Shown: positions 34,066 to 43,166 of the stretch, one piece after another
Layout of the letters: each line of letters opens with the position of its first letter
How positions within the stretch are numbered: the first letter of the stretch is position 1
Translations under genes and position numbers: made by a program
Origin: UBA6627 sp965248675
GTDB taxonomy: Bacteria; Chloroflexota; Dehalococcoidia; UBA2979
Assembly (NCBI GenBank): GCA_965248675.1
Contig: CBDFJZ010000008.1
Span: 248,001-312,000, forward strand
Reading direction: 5' to 3'
Length of the DNA: 64,000 nucleotides
Notes under the pieces: generated by a model
Databases searched by the model: none
What the model was told of the DNA's origin: nothing
Seen by the model: the letters and a program-made list of their open reading frames with translations, nothing else

Positions 34066-34599
34066 CTACAACTCCAATTCGAGGTGGATATCCGTCGGCT
34101 CGAGGGCAAGCAGCGCCGGGTCAGGTGGGTCGGCCACGCCGAGCCCGCGGCGCCTGTAGAAGTCGACGGTGGCCCGGGAGTCCGAGGCGGACACGTACAT
34201 CCGCTTCGCTCCCCGCTCCCGGGCCAACGCGACCGAACGGTCGAAGAGCTGACCGCCGATACCGGTCCCTCGGAGTTCGCGCGTGACGTGGATGAACGTG
34301 AGATCGAGGGTGTCGCGGTGGGCGCGCATCCAACGACCATCGAGGACCGCGATCGCGACAAGCCGCTCGGCCTCGAAGACCGACCAGCCAGCGCCGTCGT
34401 GGTCGAGCGAGGCGAGGAGCCGGGGGAGCCGGGCGTCGTAATAGGCCTGGCTCCAGCGCGGGACCTCGATGTGGTCCTCGATCAGGACGAAGGCGCCATC
34501 CTCGAGTTCGTAGCGCTGCTCGATCACCTCGGAACGGTCGATCTCGGGGAGGCGCTCGAAGTCGGCGCGCGCGAGCGGCCGCCAATCGAGCGCGGTCAT
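34066..34599 (-). CDS. GNAT family N-acetyltransferase
   Basis: The 177-residue enzyme shows the GNAT core: TFIHVTRELRGTGIGGQLF contains the acetyl-CoA pyrophosphate loop (RGTGIG). The segment KRMYVSASDSRATVDFYRRRGL gives the C-terminal helix. The N-terminal 90 residues hold the substrate pocket. Acceptor unknown. It is downstream of the LLM gene by 34 bp and upstream of the HNH gene; the three may form one transcript. Confidence 0.92.
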   Translation of the reverse strand: MTALDWRPLARADFERLPEIDRSEVIEQRYELEDGAFVLIEDHIEVPRWSQAYYDARLPRLLASLDHDGAGWSVFEAERLVAIAVLDGRWMRAHRDTLDLTFIHVTRELRGTGIGGQLFDRSVALARERGAKRMYVSASDSRATVDFYRRRGLGVADPPDPALLALEPTDIHLELEL

Positions 34600-34633
34600 C
34601 CGAAGCGTGCTCGTCGCGCCGACGGCAAGGCCG

Positions 34634-35701
34634 CTAGACCTCGTGCAGCTCCTTGATCAACCACTGCAAGCGCTCTTCGCTCGGAACGGCGGCCTTCGCC
34701 TCCTTGCTGGCATCGCCGCCGTACATGCCGCCGCGGTCGCGACCGCTGGGCGTGGGGAAGCTGATGCGGCTGGCGTAGTCGAAGTGCTCGCGCGCGAACT
34801 GCGGGAGGTCGTCGTAGGTGGAGGCGTTCGCCATCTCGAGCGCGACCTCGAAATTGACGGCGTCGTACATCTTGTCCCACTGACCCTGCTGGGAGAGCTC
34901 GTGGAGCTGCATGCCGAGCGACTCAAGGCCGTGGGCGCGGAAGACGCCGTGGTAGCTGCGGGTGGAGCCGTAGAAGGAGATGGGGCGGCGGAGCGCCTCG
35001 ATCGACTGTTCGACCTCGCTGTCGTCTTCGCCGAAGGCGTTGAAGCCGCCGACCGAGATGTCGATGTCGTCGAGCGATCGGCCGGCGCGGTCGAGGCCCT
35101 TCTTGACCCCCGGCAGGACCGTCTCTCGCAGGTACTTCTCGGTCATGAAGCCGTGCGGGCGGAGGCCGTCCGCGCAGAACCCAGCGGCCTCGGCCATCCT
35201 GGGGCCAACGTTGGCGAGCGAGATCTTCGGGTGCGGGTAGTCGATCGGGCCGGGATTGAAGGCTGGCGTCATCAGCGTGTAGTTGTAATCGTCGGTGGCG
35301 TACTCGGGCCGCTCGCCGTCCTGCCACGAACGCCAGACCGCACGCATCATGCCGATGTAGTTCTCGATGCGCTTCGCCGGCGGCGTCCAGGTGCCGCCGA
35401 AGCGGCGCAGGTTGTGGCCCTTGACCTGCGTACCGAGGCCAAGGTTGATCCGGCCCTTGCTGAATTCCTGGAGGTCCCAGGCGCTCTGGGCCATGACCAG
35501 GGGCGACCGCGGAAAGGCGATCGTGACGCCAGTGGCGAGCTCGATGCGCTCCGTGTGCTCGGCGGCAAGCGTGAGCGCGAGGATCGAGTTGTGCTTCAGC
35601 TCCCCGGTGGTGATGCCGTCGAAGCCGGCCGCCTCGGCGCGCTGCACCTGGTCCTTGATGTCGCCCAGCCAAACCTCGCCGTAGCCCGTGGTCACCTTCA
35701 T
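34634..35701 (-). CDS. LLM-class F420-dependent oxidoreductase (TIGR03617-like)
   Basis: A 355-residue luciferase-like monooxygenase/reductase: MKVTTGYGEVWLGDIKDQVQRAEAAGFDGITT, then ATGVTIAFPRSPLVMAQSAWDLQEFSKGRINLGLGTQVKGH. The last segment is strongly conserved in the F420-dependent TIGR03617 subfamily. Further motifs are ISLANVGPRMAEAAG and the FREHFDYASRISFP-like end (REHFDYASRISFP). The LutB-A gene lies upstream on the same strand with 113 bp between. Substrate unknown. Confidence 0.93.
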   Translation of the reverse strand: MKVTTGYGEVWLGDIKDQVQRAEAAGFDGITTGELKHNSILALTLAAEHTERIELATGVTIAFPRSPLVMAQSAWDLQEFSKGRINLGLGTQVKGHNLRRFGGTWTPPAKRIENYIGMMRAVWRSWQDGERPEYATDDYNYTLMTPAFNPGPIDYPHPKISLANVGPRMAEAAGFCADGLRPHGFMTEKYLRETVLPGVKKGLDRAGRSLDDIDISVGGFNAFGEDDSEVEQSIEALRRPISFYGSTRSYHGVFRAHGLESLGMQLHELSQQGQWDKMYDAVNFEVALEMANASTYDDLPQFAREHFDYASRISFPTPSGRDRGGMYGGDASKEAKAAVPSEERLQWLIKELHEV

Positions 35702-35814
35702 GGAGCTAAGTCCTTCGTCTGCGCCGACGCATCCCGTTGAGGTTGAGGGCGAATCATCGCCGATGAGCCGCCTCGCGACTAGCTACCTCAGTTGCGTCCG
35801 GGGCTCCGCTGTCG

Positions 35815-37974
35815 TCATCGCCCTCCGGGCAGGCGCGCCGCGAGGTACTCCGCGACGTGCAGCACCTCGACGTCGAGGTGTGCCGCGTCGGCGCCGCCTC
35901 GGAGGTGGAGCAGGCAGCCGGGGTTGTCCGTCAGCAGCACGTGCGCACCGGAGGCGCGCACGTTGTCGAGCTTGCGCTCGAGCACGCCGGCGCTGAGGTC
36001 GGGCGCGGCCAGCGAGGTGGAGCCGCCGAATCCGCAACAGACCTCGGCCTCCGCGAGTGGGACGACGTCTGCGCCCGTGAGACCTCGAACCAGGGCGTCG
36101 AGGGTGTCGCCGCGTCCGAGGACGTTGGCGCCCTGGCAGAAGCGATCGATCGCGACGGGGCGGGTGTCGCCTCGGGCGAGCGTCCCGTCGGGGAGGCGAG
36201 CGGGGCCGGCGAGGTAGCCGGTCAGATCGTAAACGCGTCCGGCGAGCTGGCGGGCGCGTTCGCGCCAGACCGGTTCGTCCTCGAAGAGGCGCTCGTAGTC
36301 GTGAAGCATCGCGATCGCGCAGCTCGGGGCGGGGGTCACGACGTCGTCGATGCCGGCGAGGGTTTCCAGGGTCTGCCGCGCCATGCGACGACCGTTGTCG
36401 TCGTCACCGGAGTCGAGCGCGGGCAGGCCGCAGCAGTGCTGCTCCTCGGGGACGTCGACCTCGCAGCCGGCCGCGCGGAGCAGGTCGGCGGTGGCGAACA
36501 CGACCTCGGGCGTGAGGCGGTCGCTGACGCACTGCATGAACAGGGAGACGCGGCGGCCGGTGGCCTCGGTACGGGCGATCACCCCGCCGGACGCGCGAAG
36601 CGCGGAGTGGGCGCGGGCGGGGCGGAGGGGCAGCGCGGGGGCGGACCGCCACGAGGTGAGACGGCGGGTGCCGAACGGCACCTTCGTGAAACGCCCGCGC
36701 CGGAACGGCAGCGCGACGATCGCGGCGGCGCGGGTGCCGAGGGCGAACAACCGCCTCGATGTGTACGCGCGCATCGCGAGCCGTCGCCAGCGGGGGACGC
36801 CGACCTCGGTGGCGACGCGGCGGCGGACCTGGAGGATCTGCTGCGGGAGCGGGATCTCGACCGGGCAGACGGTCTCGCACGCACCGCAGGAGAGGCAGAG
36901 CGACTGCGGCCCGGCGGCGGCCTCGATGCCGTGGTGGAAGGCGGTGTTCACGAGGCCGATCGGGCCGGTGTAGACGTGGCCGAAGGCGTGGCCGCCGACG
37001 ACCTGGTAGGCCGGGCAGACGTTCGCGCAGGCGCCGCACTTCACGCAGCGCAGCGCGGCGGACGACCAGTCCTCGGCCGCCATCGCGCGGCGGCCGTTGT
37101 CCACAAGAACGATGTGCATCTCGTGGCCCGGTGCTGGGCCTGTGAAGAACGAGGTGTAGGTGGAGATCGGCTGGCCCGTCGCGGAGCGGGCGAGCAGGCG
37201 CACCTGCTTCATCGCGTCGGCGAACGTCGGGACGAGCTTCTCGATCCCGGCGACGACGACGTGCACCGGCGGGAGGCTCGCGCTCAGCTCGCCGTTGCCC
37301 TCGTTGGTGACGAGCAGCGTCGAGCCGGTGGAGGCGATCAGCGCGTTGGCGCCGGTGATGCCAACGCCGGCCGAGAGGAAGTGCTCGCGCAGCGCGGTGC
37401 GGGCGCTGCGCACCATCGCCGGGGTGTCGTCGTCATCGAACGGGACGCCCAGCTCGCGCTCGAGGATGCGGGCGATCTCCTGGCGGCGACGATGGATCGC
37501 GGGCATCACGACGTGGCTCGGACGGTCGTCGTCTAGTTGCAGCAGCCACTCGCCGAGGTCGGTCTCGATCGCTTTGATGCCGGCGGCCTCGAGGTGCTCG
37601 TTGAGGAACAGCTCCTCGGTCACCATCGACTTGCCTTTGACGACGGTGCGCGTGCCTCGGTCCTGGCAGAGGCGGGCGATGTACTCGTTCGCCTGCTCGG
37701 CGCTCGCGGCCTCGAAGACGGTCGCGCCGGCTGCCTCGGCGGCGGCGCGGAACTGCGCGACCTTCGCCGGCAGGTCAGCGATCACGCTGTCCTTCATCGC
37801 CGCGAGGCCGTCGCGGAGCGCATCGACCTTCGTCGCCGCGATCACCTCGAGATCCGCGATCTGCGCATCGCGCGTATCGCGCCAGGAGCGCTGGAAGGCG
37901 AGCAGGCTCTCGCTGAGCGCGTCGTTCTCGAGGGCGTCTCGATAGCGCTCGACGAACGGCCTCGGGACGCTCAT
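35815..37974 (-). CDS. LutB-LutA fusion, L-lactate utilisation iron-sulfur protein
   Basis: This 719-residue protein joins LutB (residues 1 to about 460) and LutA (about 480 to the end). LutB carries two ferredoxin sites, CVKCGACANVCP and CLSCGACETVCP. The LutA part has the two CCG cysteine motifs of heterodisulfide-reductase D type, CCGLPALDSGDDD and CCGFGGSTS, which hold further FeS clusters. In Bacillus LutABC oxidises L-lactate to pyruvate. ATG 37974 is used. LutC lies 22 bp upstream, so the two genes encode the full complex. The genetic fusion itself is less common than three separate genes. Confidence 0.93.
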   Translation of the reverse strand: MSVPRPFVERYRDALENDALSESLLAFQRSWRDTRDAQIADLEVIAATKVDALRDGLAAMKDSVIADLPAKVAQFRAAAEAAGATVFEAASAEQANEYIARLCQDRGTRTVVKGKSMVTEELFLNEHLEAAGIKAIETDLGEWLLQLDDDRPSHVVMPAIHRRRQEIARILERELGVPFDDDDTPAMVRSARTALREHFLSAGVGITGANALIASTGSTLLVTNEGNGELSASLPPVHVVVAGIEKLVPTFADAMKQVRLLARSATGQPISTYTSFFTGPAPGHEMHIVLVDNGRRAMAAEDWSSAALRCVKCGACANVCPAYQVVGGHAFGHVYTGPIGLVNTAFHHGIEAAAGPQSLCLSCGACETVCPVEIPLPQQILQVRRRVATEVGVPRWRRLAMRAYTSRRLFALGTRAAAIVALPFRRGRFTKVPFGTRRLTSWRSAPALPLRPARAHSALRASGGVIARTEATGRRVSLFMQCVSDRLTPEVVFATADLLRAAGCEVDVPEEQHCCGLPALDSGDDDNGRRMARQTLETLAGIDDVVTPAPSCAIAMLHDYERLFEDEPVWRERARQLAGRVYDLTGYLAGPARLPDGTLARGDTRPVAIDRFCQGANVLGRGDTLDALVRGLTGADVVPLAEAEVCCGFGGSTSLAAPDLSAGVLERKLDNVRASGAHVLLTDNPGCLLHLRGGADAAHLDVEVLHVAEYLAARLPGGR

Positions 37975-37996
37975 CCGAGGATCACCCTGACGCCAG

Positions 37997-38533
37997 TCAT
38001 CCGAGGACGACCACGTGGAGGTCCGAGGGCCCCTGCACGCCGATTGTGAGCGAGCGCTCGATGTCCGCCGTGCGCGAGGGGCCAGTGACCAGCGTGGCGA
38101 GGGAGATCGCGCCTTCCCTCCCGTCGAGCCAGGCTGCGACGTCGTCGAGCGAGGGGACGACGCGATCGCGGCGCACGACCTGGATGCCAACCCTCGAGAA
38201 CATCGAGACCGCGCGATCGGCGCGCTCATCCTGCGAAAGCAGCACGGAGCCGGACTCCGCGATGGCGAGCTGGCCCTCGGCGATGCCAACGGCGGCGTCG
38301 GCGACCGACTCGAAGGGGGCCTCGGGATCTGGCAGGCGGAGGCGGTCGCCGAGGGCGGTGGTCAGCTCGGGACACGACGCGGCGAGCGAGGGGGTCACCG
38401 CGACCGCCTCGGTACCGGCGAGGTCGAGGGCGAGCGTGGCGACGCCGGTCCAGGTCGCCATGGCGTGGACGATCGACTGCGACGCCTCGGCGCGGGCGCG
38501 GAATTCGTCGACGGTCGAGACGTTCGTCGTCAT
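37997..38533 (-). CDS. lutC: LutC/YkgG family lactate utilisation protein
   Basis: The 178-residue protein is LutC-like, a small alpha/beta protein. GIAEGQLAIAESGSVLLS, the long MFSRVGIQVV strand and the end LVTGPSRTADIERSLTIGVQGPSDLHVVVLG are the best-conserved parts. It acts with the LutBA fusion encoded directly downstream. Its ATG overlaps the TGA of the frame of the truncated dehydrogenase (ATGA), although that overlap may be an artefact of a G-run length error in the dehydrogenase gene. Confidence 0.9.
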   Translation of the reverse strand: MTTNVSTVDEFRARAEASQSIVHAMATWTGVATLALDLAGTEAVAVTPSLAASCPELTTALGDRLRLPDPEAPFESVADAAVGIAEGQLAIAESGSVLLSQDERADRAVSMFSRVGIQVVRRDRVVPSLDDVAAWLDGREGAISLATLVTGPSRTADIERSLTIGVQGPSDLHVVVLG

Positions 38534-39474
38534 GGCTCAAGACTACCGGCCGACGACCCCGCCCACCTGCCGTCGCGCCTATTGCCGCCCCCCTCCAATA
38601 CTTTCGGATTGACCGGGTATTTCGGCTGACCGCCGCCGAGGACGGTGGCGACGTCGGTCGCTACGGTTGTTTGCAGATCGAGCAGGGCGTCTGCTGAATA
38701 AAATCCCGTGTGCGGCGTCAAGATGACATTGTCGCGCCCGAGCAAGGGGTGGTCGGCCGCCGGCGGTTCCTGCGGCAGGACGTCCAGGGCTGCGCCGCCA
38801 ATCTCGCCGGCGTCGAGCGCTTCGACTAGGGCATCGACATCGACCACGGGACCGCGCGAGGTGTTGATCAGCAGTGCGTCGGATTTCATTTTGCCGAATG
38901 CTTCGGTGCTGAACATCCTCTCGGTTTCCGGCGTCAACGGGGCGTGCACTGAAATATAGTCAGAGCGTTCGTACAACTCGTCGAGTTGGACACGCTCGGT
39001 ATTCATCCTGGCGAACACTTCGTCGGGGGCGTAAGGATCGGCGGCGATGGTCTTGATGCCGAACGCCTGCGCTTTGCCAACGATCGCCTGGGCAATGTTG
39101 CCGATGCCAACCAGCCCGAGGGTGCGGCCTCTGAAACGGCGGATGGGAACGACGGCCGGCATTTCCCAACGCCCGGCACTCACCATCGAAGTGGAAAAGG
39201 GAATCTTGCGGGCGAGCGACAGGAGCAGCGCCATCGCGTGGTCGGAGACCTCATCGAGACAATAGACCGGCGCGTAGGTCACCACGATCCCGGCGTTGGT
39301 GGCGGCTTCGATGTCGATGTTGTCGGTGCCGACGCCGAACCGGCCGATGACCTTGGAGTTTTCTAGTCCGGCGATCACATCTGCGGTGATCTGGGCGTAG
39401 GTGACGAACACCGCCTCGGCGTTCTGGGCGACGGCGAGGATCGTATCTTGTTCTGGTGTTTCGGCCCGTATCAA
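38530..39474 (-). pseudogene. D-2-hydroxyacid dehydrogenase lacking its N-terminus
   Basis: The frame contains VGIGNIAQAIVG (Rossmann motif), NTSRGPVVD with catalytic Arg, and TPHTGFYS with catalytic His; a QEPPAADHP segment supplies the Glu. But translation can only start at TTG 39474, in LIRAETPEQDT, about 25-30 residues short of a normal N-terminus. It abuts an equally truncated plus-strand gene. At the far end, PVNPKVLE runs into an odd Gly/Arg tail; one extra C in the C6 run at 38588-38593 would give a natural stop after VLEGGRQ. G+C is about 60 per cent, below that of the lut genes. Confidence 0.86.
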
Positions 39475-40096
39475 CGGGGTCCCGTCAGGCGCGGTCGGCT
39501 CCTTGACGGAGGAACAGCAGGCTGACCTGGTCTACGAGTACGACCCGGACAAGGCGCGCGCCTTGCTGGACGCCGCCGGCTACGCGGACGGCTTCCACAT
39601 GCCCTTCTGGGGCCACAAGGGAACCTTCGCCGGCACGGAGGAGGCAGCGCTGGCGGCCCAGCAGGACCTGGAGAAGGTTGGCATCACGTCCGACTTCCAG
39701 GCCGATGTCCATTCCGTCTTCCGGCCGCGCCTGGGCCTGAGAGCCGACGACGGTATCCACGAGGCGCCGGGAATACACTTCTACTTCGCGAACCATCAGC
39801 CGGATCCGGCCAGCTTCATCAACGCGGAGGTGAGCGCGGGCGGCTCGATCGCGATGGGGCAATACCCGGACACCAACATCCAGGAGCTTGTCGACGCGCA
39901 GAAGAACGAGTTCGATCCGGCCGAGCGCGCGAAGAAGATCAACGACCTCGCGGTTGCCGTCTACGAGCAAGCGGCCTTCCTCTTCCTCATCGAGCCCGTC
40001 AGTACGGGCGTCATTCGGAAGAACCTCGAGTGGGTGAACTACGGCACCCGACAGGATCACTTCAACTACTGGGGGATCCGCCCGCTGGTCACCTAG
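39475..40096 (+). pseudogene. C-terminal part of a dipeptide/oligopeptide-type ABC substrate-binding protein
   Basis: The last 200 or so residues of a family-5 solute-binding protein remain: YDPDKARALLDAAGYADGFHMP, IHFYFANHQPDPASFINAEV, ELVDAQKNEFDPAERAKKINDLAVAVYEQAAFLFL and the WGIRPLVT end. The signal peptide and the first 300-350 residues are absent; the frame simply enters the dehydrogenase sequence at about 39,475. The cognate permeases follow at once, so the operon survives without a complete receptor in this assembly. Confidence 0.85.
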
Positions 40097-40136
40097 GCGC
40101 CCCGAGTAGCCGGAAAGTGGGCGCGCGACCGCGAAC

Positions 40137-41075
40137 ATGACGGGCAACAGCCTCTGGGGGATTCTGGCTTCGCGCCTGCTCCAGGGGCTGTTGGTGGTGT
40201 TCTTCGTCGTCACGATCGTCTTTTTCGTCAGCCGGGTGACGCGCGACCCGATCGCGTACCTGGCCGAGGATCAGACGACGCAGGCGGAGATCGAAGCCCT
40301 GAAGGAGCGTTTCGAGCTGAACGACCCCCTCGTCGTGCAGTACGGGAACTTCCTCGTCGACACCGCCCAGCTCGACATGGGCCGATCATTGCTGAACGGG
40401 CGGCCCGCGCTGGACGAGGTGACCTCGCGGGTCGGGAAGACGCTGCAGCTGGGACTCGCAGCGATGCTCTTCGCAGTCGCCCTCGGCCTGCCGCTGGGGG
40501 TGATCGCGGCCGTGCACCGGGGCAGGCCGATTGACTGGTTTGCCCGGCTGCTCGCCGTGATCGGCCAGGCCACGCCCAACTTCTGGTTGGGCTTGATGCT
40601 GATCTTCTTCGTCAGCGTCAGGCTCGGCTGGCTGCCCACCGGCGGCAGCGGCAGCCTCAAGCACATGGTCCTGCCCACGATCACGCTGGGGCTGTTCGCC
40701 TCCGCGGCGATCATGCGGCTGACGCGCTCCGGCATGATCGACGCGATGGGCACGGACTTCGTGCGCACGGCGCGGGCCAAGGGACTGTCCGAGCGCACAG
40801 TCGTCTACCGCCACGCCCTGCGCCACGCGCTGCTGCCGGTTGTGACGCTCCTGGGGATTCAGGCGGGTCACCTGATCGCCGGCTCGCTGATCGTGGAGAC
40901 GGTCTTCGCCTGGCCCGTCATCGGCCGGCTGACGATCCAGTCGATCGACGGGGGCGACTTTCCGGTCACGCAGACCGCGGTCCTGTTCATCGCGTCCTCG
41001 ATCGTGTTGGCCAACATCGTTACCGACCTCTCCTACCAGTTGATCGACCCCCGCATTCGGGCCGGAGCCGCCTGA
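40137..41075 (+). CDS. DppB/OppB-type ABC permease
   Basis: The 312-residue permease has six helices: LLQGLLVVFFVVTIVFFVSRVTRDP at the start, then RLGWLPTGGSGSLKHMVLPTITLG and the EAA loop DFVRTARAKGLSERTVVYRHALRHALLPVVTLLG. These are hallmarks of DppB-type peptide/nickel/glutathione importers. It begins 40 bp after the truncated binding-protein gene; the second permease follows with overlapping ends. No ATPase genes follow, so DppD/F-like partners must be elsewhere. Confidence 0.94.
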   Translation: MTGNSLWGILASRLLQGLLVVFFVVTIVFFVSRVTRDPIAYLAEDQTTQAEIEALKERFELNDPLVVQYGNFLVDTAQLDMGRSLLNGRPALDEVTSRVGKTLQLGLAAMLFAVALGLPLGVIAAVHRGRPIDWFARLLAVIGQATPNFWLGLMLIFFVSVRLGWLPTGGSGSLKHMVLPTITLGLFASAAIMRLTRSGMIDAMGTDFVRTARAKGLSERTVVYRHALRHALLPVVTLLGIQAGHLIAGSLIVETVFAWPVIGRLTIQSIDGGDFPVTQTAVLFIASSIVLANIVTDLSYQLIDPRIRAGAA

Positions 41076-41958
41076 TCGCCGCTCAGGGCGTCGCGATCCC
41101 CGCCCTGGGGCCCGCAACCCGAAAGCGCAAACGCAACTGGAAGCGACTGGCGCTGCTTTCCCCCTCCGTGCGGATCCTCGCGCTGTTCCTCGGAGCGGCG
41201 ATCTTCGCCGACGTGATCTCCCCCCACTCCTCGCGTGAGATCGTGCTCCCGGATCGGCTGGAACCGCCCGTCTTCGACGGTGGCACGTGGGATCACCCGC
41301 TGGGCACCGACCACCTGGGCCGCGACATCCTCGCCCGCACGTTGCACGGCGCACGTGTTTCCTTGCTCGTGGTCGCCATCGCGATCCCGGCCTCGGCACC
41401 CTGGTCGGCCTGACGGCAGGCTGGTTGCTGGGGCCGGTGGACAAGGTGCTGATGCGGGCCGTCGACATCCAGTTGGCCTTCCCGGCGCTCCTGTTCGCCA
41501 TCCTCGTGGCATCCGTCTGGGGACCAAGCCTGCGCAACGTAATCATCGTCATCACGTTGTGGACCTGGGCCGGCTACGCGCGCGTGACGCGGGGAGAGGT
41601 GCTCTCCCTGCGCGAGCAGGAGTTCATCGTTGCAGCGCGATCGATCGGGGCGGGGGATAGGCGCATTCTCTTCCGCCACCTGCTACCCAACCTGCTCAAC
41701 TCCATCGTCATCCTGATGACGCTGGAGGTGGCCGTGGTGATCCTGTTCGAGGCGGGGCTGAGCTTTCTGAACGTCGGCGTCGGGTCCGGGACCTCCTCCT
41801 GGGGGGTCATGATCTCGGAGGGGCGCAACTTCATGACGATCGCCTGGTGGGTGATCTGGGTTCCCGGCATCGCGATGGTGGCCGTCTCGCTGACCGGCAA
41901 CCTGATGGGCGACTGGGTCCGCGACGCGCTCGACCCGCGCCTCCGACACGTCCGCTGA
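41072..41958 (+). pseudogene. DppC/OppC-type ABC permease, frameshifted
   Basis: The N-terminal frame carries the OppC-type leader and helix 1 (RILALFLGAAIFADVISP), then HPLGTDHLGRDILARTLHGARVSLLVVAIAIP. One C lost from CCC at 41386-41388 stops that frame 11 codons later. With it restored the sequence runs on as GLGTLVGLTAGWLLG and through the EAA loop QEFIVAARSIGAGDRRILFRHLLPNLLNSIVI to the stop. No ATG, GTG or TTG exists in the N-terminal frame before 41168, which is inside helix 1; CTG 41072, or another base error, must provide the start. Coupled to DppB. Confidence 0.9.
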
Positions 41959-42047
41959 GCCAATACCTGAGAACGAGGAGGCGACCGACCGAACGTTCTC
42001 GTTGACTCAGAACACAGCGCACGAGCGCGTTCGGTCCACAGCGGGCG

Positions 42048-42075
42048 CACAATTGTGTCGCGAACGACCGCGACA
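42048..42075. promoter_or_regulatory. paired palindromes upstream of the decarboxylase-like gene
   Basis: CACAATTGTG (42048-42057) is a perfect 10-bp palindrome. It overlaps an inverted repeat TGTCGCG/CGCGACA (42056-42062, 42069-42075). A larger repeat GAGAACG/CGTTCTC lies nearby at 41968-41999. Placed within 45 bp of the ATG, they may be operator sites or an RNA hairpin. No -35/-10 pair is clear. Confidence 0.35.
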
Positions 42076-42092
42076 CGGAAGGGATTCAGGAC

Positions 42093-42992
42093 ATGGTGAC
42101 GACAACGTCAACTCAGCAAACGGCGACGCAAACCGCGGTTCCCAAGGACAAAGCCGCTCCTCCGCAGGAGGCCTCTGCTGGTCCGACGCCCACACTGAAG
42201 TCGGAGGTCGAACGGCTGGTCGACGGCCGCTTCCGCGTGGCACGGTTGCAGAAATTCGTTGCGGATTCGTCCAGACGAGAGATGGTCGTCCCGAGCGCAC
42301 CGCTCTCTGAGGACGCGGTCAAGCGCGGGCTTGGCACGTCCGGCATCTTCACCATCGTCGAGCCCCCAGATTTGGCACTGTACCGATCGTACATTCCCGA
42401 TCCGCTGCAGATGCCGGAGGTGCCCGAAGTGGCCCTCACCCTGGTCGACTTCAACGTCAACCCCGTGACGAGATATCCAGAGGGATCGGTGCTGGTGAAG
42501 GCCACGCGCCCCGACAACGGCAAGGACCTGTGGATCGTCGCCAGCATGCCGGTGGCGAACGTGCTGACCGCGTACATCGGTCTCGCCTGGGGGCTGCCGA
42601 AGTACATCGCCGATGAGATCACCACTTCGCCCACTCGCGCAGAGGTGATCTACGAACAGGCCGTCCGGTTCTCACTCGAGCTGACGCCCGGATCTGTCCC
42701 GGACGAGCCTGCGCTCCGTGATCGCATCGGCGCGATCAACGAGCTGGGCCAATCCCAACCACATTCCGCGAAGACCGGACAGGTTCTGATCCACGGCTTC
42801 GGCAGGGGAACGCAGCCGCAGACCGCGGAGTGGGTGCCCGGGATCGTCAAAGCCTACCTGTCTCCGGACGACCCCTGGGCGGGTCTCGTGCCTGCCGGCT
42901 CGGAGACGCCCGGCGTCTTCCAGCGCGTCGTGAACACGGGCCAGGGCGAGTCCGTTTGGCAGAAGGTGGGAACATCCGCAGCGGCAAAGTAG
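42093..42992 (+). CDS. acetoacetate decarboxylase-like protein
   Basis: The 299-residue product has a Thr/Gln/Pro-rich N-terminal 35 residues and then an acetoacetate-decarboxylase fold: LALYRSYIPDPLQMPEVPEVALTLVDFNV, EGSVLVKATRPDNGKDLW and AYIGLAWGLPKYIADE. The last contains the Pro-Lys of the Schiff-base site, so the catalytic lysine appears to be retained. ADC-like enzymes also include aldolase-dehydratases, so the reaction is open. It is followed by a medium-chain dehydrogenase, plausible as a pathway partner. Codon use and G+C are lower than for flanking chromosomal genes. Confidence 0.85.
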   Translation: MVTTTSTQQTATQTAVPKDKAAPPQEASAGPTPTLKSEVERLVDGRFRVARLQKFVADSSRREMVVPSAPLSEDAVKRGLGTSGIFTIVEPPDLALYRSYIPDPLQMPEVPEVALTLVDFNVNPVTRYPEGSVLVKATRPDNGKDLWIVASMPVANVLTAYIGLAWGLPKYIADEITTSPTRAEVIYEQAVRFSLELTPGSVPDEPALRDRIGAINELGQSQPHSAKTGQVLIHGFGRGTQPQTAEWVPGIVKAYLSPDDPWAGLVPAGSETPGVFQRVVNTGQGESVWQKVGTSAAAK

Positions 42993-43166
42993 GGCAGTGA
43001 GCGGGGCCGGCTGCCGCCAGGCCCCCTCGTTGTCGGCTTCAAGCGTCGACCGCTACCGCTGTTGACCGGCCGGAGATGCACTGGCGAGCGTCGACGCGGT
43101 GATCCCGCCGATCGTTGGTCGGCCAGGCCTGCACGCTTCAGAACCGCACGGGGAGGCCGGTCTTCA

